Shown: positions 42,249 through 50,793 of the stretch, one piece after another
Numbering within the stretch: position 1 is the stretch's first letter
How the letters are laid out: the number at the start of each line of letters is the position of its first letter
From: an uncultured Hungatella sp.
GTDB taxonomy: Bacteria > Bacillota > Clostridia > Lachnospirales > Lachnospiraceae
Length of the DNA stretch: 64,000 bases
Direction of reading: 5' to 3'
Assembly (NCBI GenBank): GCA_949879795.1
Contig: CATLBR010000016.1
Span: 1-64,000 of the forward strand
The notes under the pieces: model-generated
Told to the model about the DNA's origin: nothing
The model's input: only the letters and a program-made list of their open reading frames with translations
Databases searched by the model: none
Position numbers and translations under genes: made by a program

Positions 42249-43502
42249 ATGGCTTTTTTGTATGCTCAGATGGAAGAGTCCACGGCGGTACTGTGTTCTC
42301 TCTCCATTATTTTGTTCGCCGGTTTTCTTGTGACTCGTCTGACCAAACGGCTGCGGCTGCCCAACGTGACCGGGTACATCATCGCGGGGGTGCTCATCGG
42401 TCCCTGCTGCTTTCAGATGGTCCCTGAGGGGATTCTGGGACATATGGGTTTTATGAGCGATATAGCCCTGGCATTTATCGCTTTTGGCGTGGGGAAATTT
42501 TTTAAAAAGGAGATCTTGAAAGAGGCGGGAATCCAGGTAGTGGTGGTGACGTTGTTTGAGGCGCTGGCGGCGGGGATCCTGGTGACTCTGAGCATGAGGG
42601 CCATGTTTCATATCAGCTGGGATTTCGCTCTGATTTTGGGGGCCATCGCCACGGCTACTGCCCCGGCCAGCACCATGATGACTATCCATCAGTACCATGC
42701 CAAGGGGGAGTATGTGAATACCCTACTGCAGGTGGTGGCCCTGGACGATGTGGTCTGCCTGCTGGCCTTCAGCGTGGTGGTGGCTGTAGTTAACGCAGGA
42801 AATGACGGACATATTTCCATAGAGGACGTGGTTATGCCTTTTGCCAGCAACGGCATCGGTATCCTTCTGGGCGCAGGGAGCGGAGTGCTGCTGTCGAAAC
42901 TTCTGACTCCTGACAGAAGCAAGGATAACCGTCTGATCCTGTCCGTGGCCCTGCTGCTGGCGGTGTCCTGCGAGTGTGCGCTTCTCGGGGTCTCTCCCCT
43001 TTTGTCCTGCATGGTGTTCGGCGCCGTGTACATGAATCTCACCGACGACAGAAAGCTGTTTAAGCAGATTAACCGGTTTACGCCGCCTATTATGAGTATG
43101 TTCTTTATCATCTCCGGCATGAATCTGGATCTGGGAGCTATCCGGACGGCAGGAGTGGTGGGACTCAGCTATTTCCTCATCCGCATTGTGGGAAAATACG
43201 CGGGAGTCTATGTGGGCTGCCTGGTGACAGGAATGCCTGTGAACATCAAAAAATATATGGGGCTGGCTCTGATTCCCCAGGCGGGAGTTGCCATTGGCTT
43301 GGCGTTTCTGGGACAGAGACTTCTGGCCCCGGAGATCGGAGATCTGCTTCTCACCATTATCCTGGCTTCCTCCGTTCTCTACGAGCTGGTAGGTCCCGCC
43401 TGTGCCAAGATGTCCTTCTTCCTGTCAGGTTCCATCAAGCGGGATGTGATAGAGTCGGTGAACCAGTATCAGCCGGCGGGAATGAAAAAACGAGTCAGTT
43501 AA
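42249..43502 (+). CDS. Cation:proton antiporter, CPA2 family (Kef-type, no regulatory domain)
   Basis: 417 residues with about 12-13 hydrophobic helices over the whole length. TKRLRLPNVTGYIIAGVLIGP near 30 and FALILGAIATATAPASTMMTI near 130 (the exchanger core with the Thr-Ala-Pro region; the motif DD is read in VALDDVVCLLAF near 165) match CPA2 exchangers of the KefB/NapA kind. No RCK/TrkA domain follows. It exports Na+ or K+ in exchange for protons; which ion is not clear. The ATG at 42249 lies behind GGGGGATAAAG. Confidence 0.9.
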   Translation: MAFLYAQMEESTAVLCSLSIILFAGFLVTRLTKRLRLPNVTGYIIAGVLIGPCCFQMVPEGILGHMGFMSDIALAFIAFGVGKFFKKEILKEAGIQVVVVTLFEALAAGILVTLSMRAMFHISWDFALILGAIATATAPASTMMTIHQYHAKGEYVNTLLQVVALDDVVCLLAFSVVVAVVNAGNDGHISIEDVVMPFASNGIGILLGAGSGVLLSKLLTPDRSKDNRLILSVALLLAVSCECALLGVSPLLSCMVFGAVYMNLTDDRKLFKQINRFTPPIMSMFFIISGMNLDLGAIRTAGVVGLSYFLIRIVGKYAGVYVGCLVTGMPVNIKKYMGLALIPQAGVAIGLAFLGQRLLAPEIGDLLLTIILASSVLYELVGPACAKMSFFLSGSIKRDVIESVNQYQPAGMKKRVS

Positions 43503-43515
43503 CTGCCACAGTTAC

Positions 43516-43556
43516 AAAAAGGAGCCGTGGTCACCAGTGTGACACAGCTCCTTTTT
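43516..43556. terminator. Bidirectional intrinsic terminator between antiporter and sodC
   Basis: AAAAAGGAGC (43516-43525) pairs with GCTCCTTTTT (43547-43556), with further partial pairing in the loop. Works for both converging genes. Confidence 0.85.
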
Positions 43557-43611
43557 GCCGGGCTGGGCGCCGGCATCCTGCTTTTGAGATTTGCGGGTAA
43601 ACTTACCGTTA

Positions 43612-44133
43612 TCAGCCCAGATTTTTTTTGTCCTGCTTATTGACAAGCTGAATTACTCCGCATCCGATCTTGTCTCCGGAATTTCCGGCAGGCTGGGAGT
43701 GAAAATCGTCAGGCATCTGATGAATGACCACGGATTTTCCCAGAATCTGCGGAATTGTAAACCGCTTATCATAAAAAGAAATCCAGGCATAGCCTTGGTT
43801 GGCAAACAGGGGAAGCAGATCTCCGGCGTGATGGGGGTGGGAGGCGTCGGAAGGGTTGAAGTGCGCTCCTGTATTCTGAAAGCTGTTTTTGCAGTCTCCG
43901 TTTTCATGGATGTGCATGCCGTAAAAATCGGAATTTCCCACCGAAAGTCTGTCAGGCAGCCCGAAGAGTTCCGCCTCGATGAGCGTGCCGCCGTATGGGG
44001 TCTGATAGAATTTTACCAGCCCGCTGAGTAAAGGGGCCTGGGCTCCTCCTGTGACCCAGGCCAAAGCCATGGGCTCGTTGTCCTCCAGGATCTCGGCAAA
44101 GAGATCACCTGGAGTTTTTTGTCTGTCAGCCAT
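43612..44133 (-). CDS. Superoxide dismutase family protein (Cu/Zn-SOD fold), apparently cytoplasmic
   Basis: 173 residues. The copper/zinc SOD landmarks are there: GMHIHENGDC (H74, H76), AHFNP with H91, a His-rich loop SHPHHAGDLL (H99, H101/H102, D105) and VVIHQMPDDF (H138). C81 and C158 are placed for the conserved disulfide. There is no signal peptide or lipobox, unusual because bacterial SodC is normally exported. An N-terminal 20-residue extension precedes the barrel. AAAGGAGG before the ATG. In strict anaerobes its catalytic role needs proof; copper is also handled by the CsoR/CopA genes further right. Confidence 0.88.
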   Translation of the reverse strand: MADRQKTPGDLFAEILEDNEPMALAWVTGGAQAPLLSGLVKFYQTPYGGTLIEAELFGLPDRLSVGNSDFYGMHIHENGDCKNSFQNTGAHFNPSDASHPHHAGDLLPLFANQGYAWISFYDKRFTIPQILGKSVVIHQMPDDFHSQPAGNSGDKIGCGVIQLVNKQDKKNLG

Positions 44134-44277
44134 ATAAATTTCCTCCTTTGGTGTAGAATATGGAGGGTGTGTGGCAATGGTGTATGATGTTAAGGAAATA
44201 TTTAGTAGATATTTTCGTGAAGGGGTGGTAAACTATCCACATAGCTCACAACAATTGGAGGAGGAAACAAAAAAATC

Positions 44278-45381
44278 ATGGAGAACAACAAGAAAAAGAT
44301 CATACTTACCGGAGACCGCCCTACAGGGAGACTTCATGTAGGACACTATGTGGGTTCTCTGAAAAGGCGCGTAGAACTCCAGAATTCCGGCGAATATGAT
44401 GAGATATTTATCATGATAGCCGACGCCCAGGCGCTCACGGACAACGCGGACAACCCGGAAAAGGTGAGGCAGAATATTATCGAGGTGGCGTTGGACTATC
44501 TGTCCTGCGGACTGGATCCGGAAAAGTCCACATTGCTTATTCAGTCCCAGATTCCAGAGCTGACCGAGCTGACTTTCTACTATATGAATCTTGTAACCGT
44601 GTCCAGGCTTCAGAGGAATCCTACCGTAAAGAACGAGATCAAGATGCGGAACTTTGAGACCAGCATTCCGGTGGGATTTTTTGCGTACCCTATAAGCCAG
44701 GCATCGGACATCACTGCTTTTAAAGCTACTACCGTTCCGGTGGGGGAGGACCAGCTTCCCATGATTGAGCAGACCAGAGAGATCGTCAGAAGTTTCAACC
44801 ATATCTACGGAGAAGTGCTGACTGAGCCTGACGCGCTTATCCCTGACAATAAGGCGTGTCTTCGTCTTCCCGGTATCGACGGCAAGGCCAAGATGAGCAA
44901 ATCATTGAACAACTGCATATACCTGTCGGATACCGAGGAAGAGGTAAAGAAAAAGGTTATGAGTATGTTTACGGATCCTAACCACCTGAGAGTTCAGGAC
45001 CCCGGCCAGGTGGAGGGAAACCCGGTGTTCATCTACCTGGAAGCTTTCTGCAAGGACGAACATTTTGCGCGGTTCTGGCCGGAATACCAGAATCTGGATG
45101 AGCTGAAGGCTCACTATACCAGAGGCGGACTGGGAGATGTAAAAGTAAAACGTTTCCTCAACTCCGTGCTTCAGGATGAGTTGGCTCCTATTCGTGGGCG
45201 CCGCAAGGAGTATGAGAAGAATATTCCGGAGGTTTACCGCATACTGAAGGAAGGCAGCATGAAGGCTCAAAAGGTGGCGGCCAGGACTCTGGCAGATGTG
45301 AAAGCAGCCATGAAGATCAATTATTTTGACGATGACGAACTGATTCAGAGCCAGGTCCGGCGGTTCGGCGAGAACGGCTGA
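44278..45381 (+). CDS. trpS: Tryptophan--tRNA ligase
   Basis: 367 residues, somewhat longer than the common 330. Class I synthetase with the HIGH-type motif [11 protein letters not shown] (H20-H23), the tryptophan-binding DAQALTDNA block near 48, and KMSKS in [11 protein letters not shown] near 203. The C-terminal part carries the extension [14 protein letters not shown]. The 145-base leader has no T-box antiterminator features that I can see. GGAGGAGG precedes the ATG. Confidence 0.95.
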   Translation: MENNKKKIILTGDRPTGRLHVGHYVGSLKRRVELQNSGEYDEIFIMIADAQALTDNADNPEKVRQNIIEVALDYLSCGLDPEKSTLLIQSQIPELTELTFYYMNLVTVSRLQRNPTVKNEIKMRNFETSIPVGFFAYPISQASDITAFKATTVPVGEDQLPMIEQTREIVRSFNHIYGEVLTEPDALIPDNKACLRLPGIDGKAKMSKSLNNCIYLSDTEEEVKKKVMSMFTDPNHLRVQDPGQVEGNPVFIYLEAFCKDEHFARFWPEYQNLDELKAHYTRGGLGDVKVKRFLNSVLQDELAPIRGRRKEYEKNIPEVYRILKEGSMKAQKVAARTLADVKAAMKINYFDDDELIQSQVRRFGENG

Positions 45382-45413
45382 GGTTCTGTTCCACAGAATA
45401 CAGAGGAAAGCTA

Positions 45414-46916
45414 ATGAGAAGATGGAAAAAACTGACGGCAGCGGTGCTGGCCGTCTGTCTGATGTCCTGTTTTTCCGCCTATGCCACAGTACAGGTGCCC
45501 GGAGCCGAACCGGAGAAATCCGGACAGGTCAGCCTGGAGGCGCCGGGAGGAGAGCAGACTGCAGGGACCGGGGAACAGGCGGCTGCGGGGGGCCCGCCCT
45601 CGGGCCAGGGAAACACCGGCCGGGTTACCGGGCCGAATTGCGGAAACCAGGAGAGCTTCGGCCAGGGGAACGCCGGCCGGACTGCGCCAGGCGGTCCGTC
45701 TGTAGGGACTGGAGATTCGGGCCCGTCCGCGGGGAACGGCGATTCCGGTCCCTCTGCGGAGAACGACGGCTCCGGTCAGACTGTGGGGGCCGTTTCCCCG
45801 GCAGTTCTGCCGGACACGTCAGGGACTCTTCCGGATAAGCCGGAGATTCAGGCGGAGGGAGCTGTGGTCATGGACGCCGCCACAGGAACCGTTCTATACG
45901 GGAAACATGAAAACAGCCGTTTTTATCCTGCCAGCATCACCAAACTGATGACAGCCATGCTGGTTTTGGAGCGGACAGATTTAAAGGACACAGTTACATT
46001 TTCCAGATCGGCAACCACCAACCTGGAGTCAGGGGCGTCGACGCTGAAATTGACAGAGGGAGATCGGCTGACGGTGGAGCAGTGTCTCTACGGCCTTCTG
46101 CTGAAATCCGCCAACGAGATCGGCAACGCTCTGGCAGAGCATGTCTCCGGAAGCGTGGAGAACTTTGCCGGACTTATGAATCAGAGGGCAAAGGAGCTGG
46201 GCTGTGAGGGAACCCACTTTGCCAATCCCCACGGACTCAATGACAGCAGTCACTATACCACACCTTACGACATGGCTCTCATCGCCAGGGCGGCATTTCA
46301 GAATCAGACACTGTGCAGGATTGATACCACTCTCAGCTATCAGTTTCCTGCCACCTTGAAAGAGGGGACAAGGACCATCACCATGGGCCACAAGATGATG
46401 TATCCTGACGATTCCAGGTACTATGAGGGTATCATCGGCGGCAAGACAGGTTACACATCCATTGCGGGAAACACCTTGGTTACAGGGGCGGAGAGGGATG
46501 GTGTGCGGCTTGTGGCTGTGGTGATGAAGAGCAAGTCCACCCATTACACCGATACAAAGAAGCTCTTAGACTATGGGTTCGCGGTTATGGGGCAGGAGGC
46601 TTTGCCTCGGGGCTGGAACAAAGATGAGAGAGGCTGGTATTATATTCTGGAGAACGGACAGAGGGCAGAAGGGCAGTGGCTGACTCTGGATCAGACAGAC
46701 TACTGGATAGATGCGGACGGATACATGGCCACAGGCTGGCGTCAGTTTGCCGACGGAGAGTGGTGTTATTTTCGTTCCAGCGGAGCCAGGGCAGTGAATT
46801 ACTGGGTGAAGGACCATGAGAAATGGTTCTATCTCGGGGATCAGGGAACCATGCTTAAAAACACCTGCACACCGGACGGATACTGGCTGGGAGCGGACGG
46901 AGCCTGGATTCAATAG
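45414..46916 (+). CDS. Serine-type D-Ala-D-Ala carboxypeptidase with cell-wall-binding repeats
   Basis: 500 residues: signal peptide (to about 24), a long Gly/Ser/Pro-rich linker (about 30-140) with imperfect repeats of GDSGPSA, then the S11 peptidase with SITK at 174-177 (nucleophile S174), SAN at 232-234 and KTG at 344-346. From about 390 to the end there are Trp/Gly-rich cell-wall-binding repeats (GWNKDERGWYYILENGQ, GYMATGWRQFADGEWCYF). It trims pentapeptides in peptidoglycan (DacF/PBP5-like). The linker and repeats would tether it to the wall. It starts after trpS by 32 bases with AGAGGAAAG. Confidence 0.92.
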   Translation: MRRWKKLTAAVLAVCLMSCFSAYATVQVPGAEPEKSGQVSLEAPGGEQTAGTGEQAAAGGPPSGQGNTGRVTGPNCGNQESFGQGNAGRTAPGGPSVGTGDSGPSAGNGDSGPSAENDGSGQTVGAVSPAVLPDTSGTLPDKPEIQAEGAVVMDAATGTVLYGKHENSRFYPASITKLMTAMLVLERTDLKDTVTFSRSATTNLESGASTLKLTEGDRLTVEQCLYGLLLKSANEIGNALAEHVSGSVENFAGLMNQRAKELGCEGTHFANPHGLNDSSHYTTPYDMALIARAAFQNQTLCRIDTTLSYQFPATLKEGTRTITMGHKMMYPDDSRYYEGIIGGKTGYTSIAGNTLVTGAERDGVRLVAVVMKSKSTHYTDTKKLLDYGFAVMGQEALPRGWNKDERGWYYILENGQRAEGQWLTLDQTDYWIDADGYMATGWRQFADGEWCYFRSSGARAVNYWVKDHEKWFYLGDQGTMLKNTCTPDGYWLGADGAWIQ

Positions 46917-46927
46917 GAGACGAGACG

Positions 46928-47683
46928 ATGAAAGAAAAGTTATACACCATAGAGCTTCACGACGCCCTGACATCCGGGGATGAGTGTCCGTTCTGCTGGC
47001 TTGAGAGAAAGCTGGAGCAGGAGGCGATGGAGTTCGTCCTTGGGTCTTCTTACATGGAAAGTGATATCCGTGATATGACAGACAGGCAGGGATTCTGCAG
47101 ACGGCACACCAAAGCCATGTACGATTATGGCAACACACTGGGCAATGCCTGGATTTTAAAGACCAGGATGGTCTATCTGCGGGAGGAATTAAAAAAACAG
47201 ACGGAGAGTTTTGCTCCTCAGCCTGCTACCATGCTGGGGCGCCTTAAGAAGAAGGACGGGAGGGAGAGCTCCGTCAGCGCCTGGATCCGCCAGGAGGAAA
47301 GCCACTGCTATGTGTGCGGCAGGGTGGATGAGACATATCGGCGGGTTCTGGACACCTTTGTCCATCAAGTAAAGCATGAAAAGGAATTTTTGGATCTGGT
47401 AAAGTCGGGCAGGGGGTTCTGTATCCACCATTTTGCGGATCTGGTGGATGTGTGCGAACAAGGGCTGGGCAAAAAGGAGCAGGATCAGGTGTTTCCGATT
47501 CTGTTTGAGCAGATGAACCGGGAACTGGACCGCATTCAGGAGGACATCGACTGGCTCATTGAGAAGTACGATTACAGAAATGCGGACAAGGACTGGAAAA
47601 ATTCTCAGGACGCGGTACAGAGAACCATGCAGAAGATCGTGGGGGGCCATCCCGCGGATCCTGTATTCAGGAGCAGGAAGTAA
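46928..47683 (+). CDS. DUF6062 family protein with two Cys/His modules
   Basis: 251 residues, soluble. Two similar modules are visible: C20-P-F-C23, then GFC57RRH60; and C127-Y-V-C130, then GFC165IHH168. Each is CxxC followed about 35 residues later by CxxH, which looks like a metal site. I recall this as DUF6062, found in Lachnospiraceae next to peptidoglycan or redox genes; no function is known. Twelve bases behind the carboxypeptidase gene, ahead of rubrerythrin. A redox-sensing or metal-carrier role is possible but not shown. Confidence 0.75.
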   Translation: MKEKLYTIELHDALTSGDECPFCWLERKLEQEAMEFVLGSSYMESDIRDMTDRQGFCRRHTKAMYDYGNTLGNAWILKTRMVYLREELKKQTESFAPQPATMLGRLKKKDGRESSVSAWIRQEESHCYVCGRVDETYRRVLDTFVHQVKHEKEFLDLVKSGRGFCIHHFADLVDVCEQGLGKKEQDQVFPILFEQMNRELDRIQEDIDWLIEKYDYRNADKDWKNSQDAVQRTMQKIVGGHPADPVFRSRK

Positions 47684-47726
47684 AAAGACAGCCTCAGGCG
47701 GGTATGATTTTGGATTTATGGCAGAT

Positions 47727-47759
47727 ACTACCTCCATCAATCGATTATCAGGAGGTAGT
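47727..47759 (+). promoter_or_regulatory. Hairpin sequestering the rubrerythrin ribosome binding site
   Basis: ACTACCTCC (47727-47735) is the exact complement of GGAGGTAGT (47751-47759), which holds the GGAGG of the rubrerythrin gene five to twelve bases before its ATG. The 15-base loop includes the self-complementary AATCGATT (47739-47746). Confidence 0.65.
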
Positions 47760-47763
47760 TGAA

Positions 47764-48360
47764 ATGCAGGATTTAAGAAGCAGTGAGACTCTAAAAAATC
47801 TTATGAGAGCTTTTGCCGGGGAGAGCCAGGCCAGAAACAGGTACACGTTCGCGGCGGGGGTGGCAAGGCGGGAGAGACTGCCGGTAGTGGAGGCGGTATT
47901 CCAGTTTACCGCGGACCAGGAGAAAGCCCACGCGGAGATCTTCTACGACTACATGAAAGAACTGTCAGGGGAAAATATTCATATTGACGGCGGTTACCCG
48001 GTGAATATTTCCCAGAAAACCGTGGATCTTTTGAGAGCGGCCAGACACAATGAATATGAAGAGCACGATGTTGTGTACAAGCAGTTTGGAGATCAGGCAA
48101 AGGCGGAAGGCTTTGACGAGATCGGCAGAGTGTTCCATCAGATTGCGGCTGTGGAGAAAATGCACGGTGACAGGTTTGAGATGTTTGCCGACTGGATGGA
48201 CCAGGGAAAACTGTTTGTGTCAGATGTGTCTGCCGGTTGGATGTGCCTGAACTGCGGCCATATTCTCACAGCCGTCAAGGCGCCGGCGATCTGCCCGGTG
48301 TGCAAACATGAGCAGGGGTATTTTGTGCGCCTGGAGCTGGCGCCGTTTACACGGCTGTAA
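47764..48360 (+). CDS. Rubrerythrin
   Basis: 198 residues. Ferritin-like diiron domain (1-150) with E20 in FAGESQARNRY, E53 and H56 in ADQEKAHAE, and the second half with NEYEEHDVVYKQF and VEKMHGDRF. A C-terminal rubredoxin-like domain has two CxxC pairs (CLNCGHIL, CPVCKHEQGYF). It reduces hydrogen peroxide in anaerobes. The ATG at 47764 is spaced from GGAGG; that site is wholly buried in a stem-loop. Upstream the frame is open for 20 codons, but there it is the hairpin itself. Confidence 0.94.
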   Translation: MQDLRSSETLKNLMRAFAGESQARNRYTFAAGVARRERLPVVEAVFQFTADQEKAHAEIFYDYMKELSGENIHIDGGYPVNISQKTVDLLRAARHNEYEEHDVVYKQFGDQAKAEGFDEIGRVFHQIAAVEKMHGDRFEMFADWMDQGKLFVSDVSAGWMCLNCGHILTAVKAPAICPVCKHEQGYFVRLELAPFTRL

Positions 48361-48383
48361 ACAGGGTGAGAAAAGTGAGAAAA

Positions 48384-48417
48384 GCCCTCTGATTCCCTGG
48401 TACAGGGAAGGGAGGGC
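48384..48417 (+). repeat. Two-step hairpin upstream of the metallophosphoesterase gene
   Basis: GCCCTC (48384-48389) pairs with GAGGGC (48412-48417), and inside it TTCCCTG (48393-48399) with CAGGGAA (48403-48409). No long T-run follows. It hides the GGGAGGG that would serve an ATG at 48425. Confidence 0.6.
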
Positions 48418-48460
48418 CTGTTGTATGCAGCAAAGCAATATTTTGCCAAAGGAGCGAATG

Positions 48461-49339
48461 ATGTGGAGATTAGCGGTGCTGGGAGGGGCAGGAGCGGCTG
48501 CCTGCTGGATAGAGTCTTCCTGGGAACGGAAGCATTTTGTCAGGGAGATATATGAACTGTCCTCCCCGAAGCTCACGGAAGAGAAAACCTTCGTGTTTCT
48601 CTCTGATCTCCATGACAATCGCTTCGGCCCGGGACAGAGGAGGCTTCTGAGCGCGATCGACAGGATAAAACCAGACGCGGTGCTCATAGGAGGCGACATG
48701 ATGGTGGTGAAGGAAAAAGCCGATGTGACAGATACGCTGTTCCTGGTGAGAAAGCTGACAGGTAAGTATCCGGTTTATTACGGCAATGGCAACCATGAGA
48801 GCCGTATGGACAGAAAGAGGAAGGTCTACGGAGATAAATATGACCTGTTTGTCAGGGAGCTGGAAAAGACAGGGGTATGCTATCTGTCGGACACAAGCGT
48901 GATGCTGCCGGGACCAATCCGCCTCAGCGGATTGAACCTGGAAAAGAGATATTACAAAAAAAGGGCAGGCAGTGATATGGAGGTCTCGTACATAGAAGAA
49001 CGTCTGGGAGCCGCCAAGGAAGATGTTTTTCAGATTCTTCTGGCCCACTCGCCGCTCTACGGCAGGACCTACGCCCGGTGGGGAGCCGACCTGACTCTTT
49101 CCGGTCATTTTCATGGGGGAACCATAAGGATCCCCGGTCTGGGAGGGCTCATGACACCTCAGTTCCATTTTTTTCTGGACTGCTGCTGCGGATGCCTGAA
49201 GACAGGAGACAAGACTATGATCGTCAGCAGGGGACTTGGAACTCATTCCGTCAATATCAGGCTCAACAACCGGCCGGAACTCACCGTGGTCCGGCTGAAA
49301 CCGGAGATCACGGCAGAAAGGGAAGGTGGGAGAGGATGA
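48461..49339 (+). CDS. Membrane-associated metallophosphoesterase
   Basis: 292 residues from the second ATG of an ATGATG pair. One N-terminal hydrophobic segment (LAVLGGAGAAACWI) then the calcineurin-like phosphoesterase fold: FLSDLHDNRFG near 47, GGDMM near 78, GNGNHE near 112, LLAHSP near 194, and SGHFHGG near 217. The best ribosome binding site is AAAGGAG before 48461. An in-frame ATG at 48425 is possible but its GGGAGGG lies in a hairpin. The substrate is unknown; similar proteins act on UDP-diacylglucosamine or cyclic nucleotides. Ends with ATGA overlapping scpA. Confidence 0.88.
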   Translation: MWRLAVLGGAGAAACWIESSWERKHFVREIYELSSPKLTEEKTFVFLSDLHDNRFGPGQRRLLSAIDRIKPDAVLIGGDMMVVKEKADVTDTLFLVRKLTGKYPVYYGNGNHESRMDRKRKVYGDKYDLFVRELEKTGVCYLSDTSVMLPGPIRLSGLNLEKRYYKKRAGSDMEVSYIEERLGAAKEDVFQILLAHSPLYGRTYARWGADLTLSGHFHGGTIRIPGLGGLMTPQFHFFLDCCCGCLKTGDKTMIVSRGLGTHSVNIRLNNRPELTVVRLKPEITAEREGGRG

Positions 49340-50127
49340 CGGCGATTTCTTATAAACTGGATAATTTTGAAGGACCGCTGGATCTTCTTCTCCATCTGAT
49401 TGAGAAGAACAAAGTCAGCATCTATGATATTCCTATTGTCTTGATAACTGAACAGTATCTTGATTATGTCAGCCATATGGAGACGGAAGACTTAAACGTG
49501 GTCAGTGAATTTCTTGTCATGGCTGCCACTCTCATTGATATTAAGTCCAGAATGCTCCTGCCTGCGGAGACAGATGAGGAAGGGCAGGAGGAGGACCCAA
49601 GAGCAGAGCTGGTGGCCCGACTGCTGGAATACAAGATGTATAAGTGTATGGCGCAGGAACTTCTGGGATTGGAAGAGGGAGCCGCGCGCCACCTGTACAA
49701 GGAACCCACGGTGCCTGACCAGGTAGCCAGATATGAGGCGCCTGTGGATCTGGACCTGCTTCTGGATGGCCTGACTCTGGCCAGGCTTCAGTCCGTGTTT
49801 GAGTCGGTAATGAAGCGGAGGACGGACAGGATTGACCCTGTCAGAAGCAAGTTCGGTACCATCCGCAAAGAGCCCGTCAGCCTGGAGACCAGAATCGGGA
49901 CGGTTATGAGTTATGCCAGAAGTCACAGAACCTTCAGTTTTCGACAGCTTTTGGAGAGGCAGGCGGACAGAGTGGATATTGTGGTCACGTTTCTGGCAGT
50001 GCTGGAACTGATGAAGATGGGAAAAATTCATCTCACACAGGAAGCTCTGTTTGATGATATGAATATAGAGACTCTGGAGCCGGAGGGGGAGGAAGAAGAG
50101 CTGAACCTGGAAGGGCTGGAGGAATGA
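49336..50127 (+). CDS. scpA: Segregation and condensation protein A
   Basis: 263 residues. The kleisin partner of SMC. The start ISYKLDNFEGPLDLLLHLIEKNKVSIYDIPI is the family N-terminus, followed by FLVMAATLIDIKSRMLLP near 55 and the acidic C-terminal winged helix with FLAVLELMKMGKI near 220. The true start is the ATG at 49336, overlapping the previous stop; the open frame extends far upstream as a shadow of the phosphoesterase gene. It forms the usual pair with scpB. Confidence 0.94.
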   Translation: MTAISYKLDNFEGPLDLLLHLIEKNKVSIYDIPIVLITEQYLDYVSHMETEDLNVVSEFLVMAATLIDIKSRMLLPAETDEEGQEEDPRAELVARLLEYKMYKCMAQELLGLEEGAARHLYKEPTVPDQVARYEAPVDLDLLLDGLTLARLQSVFESVMKRRTDRIDPVRSKFGTIRKEPVSLETRIGTVMSYARSHRTFSFRQLLERQADRVDIVVTFLAVLELMKMGKIHLTQEALFDDMNIETLEPEGEEEELNLEGLEE

Positions 50128-50154
50128 GAGACGGCATGGATGCAGGAGAAGGTT

Positions 50155-50793
50155 ATGGCAAAAGAAGAATACATAGACAAAGAAGCGCAGGGCAAGAAAA
50201 AATATCCGAAAAAGCAGTGGGAGGCTATCGTGGAGGCAGTTCTGTTCACCATGGGGCAGTCTGTGGAGCTGCGCCAGCTGGCGGCAGCTATCGGGGAGAG
50301 TGAGGAGACTGCGGGGCAGGTGGCGGAGCAGCTGAAGAAGCGTTATGACAGGGAAAAACGGGGGCTTCAGATCATCGAGCTGGATAAAAGCTATCAGATG
50401 TGCACCAGAGTGGAGTATTACGAAAATCTGATACAGGTGGCAGCGGTTCCGAAAAAGCATGTGTTGACAGATGTGGCACTGGAAACTCTCTCCATCATCG
50501 CTTACAAACAGCCAGTGACAAAGCTGGAAATCGAGAAAATCAGAGGAGTAAAGTCGGACCACGCGGTGAACCGTCTGATCGAGTACAATCTGGTACAGGA
50601 GGTGGGCCGCTTGGACGCGCCGGGCCGTCCGGCTCTGTTTGCCACCACGGAGGAGTTTCTTAGACGGTTCGGAATCGGATCCACGGACAGTCTTCCCGCC
50701 ATGGATCCGGTTCAGGCAGCGGAGCTCCGCAGCCAGGTGGAGGAAGAGCTGAATGTGACTGCGGATGGGGCAGAACAGGAACCGTCTTTATAA
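50155..50793 (+). CDS. scpB: Segregation and condensation protein B
   Basis: 212 residues. Two winged-helix domains; WEAIVEAVLFTMGQSV near 22, then ALETLSIIAYKQPVTKLEIEKIRG near 113 and RPALFATTEEFLRRFG near 165. Binds ScpA and SMC for chromosome compaction. ATG at 50155 is preceded by GGAGAAGG; an earlier in-frame ATG at 50140 has none. Its last six bases overlap the converging peptidase gene. Confidence 0.93.
   Translation: MAKEEYIDKEAQGKKKYPKKQWEAIVEAVLFTMGQSVELRQLAAAIGESEETAGQVAEQLKKRYDREKRGLQIIELDKSYQMCTRVEYYENLIQVAAVPKKHVLTDVALETLSIIAYKQPVTKLEIEKIRGVKSDHAVNRLIEYNLVQEVGRLDAPGRPALFATTEEFLRRFGIGSTDSLPAMDPVQAAELRSQVEEELNVTADGAEQEPSL

Noticed and set aside
44134-44277. Possible T-box leader before trpS
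   Set aside because: No T-box sequence, specifier loop or terminator/antiterminator pair is visible; the leader is too short.
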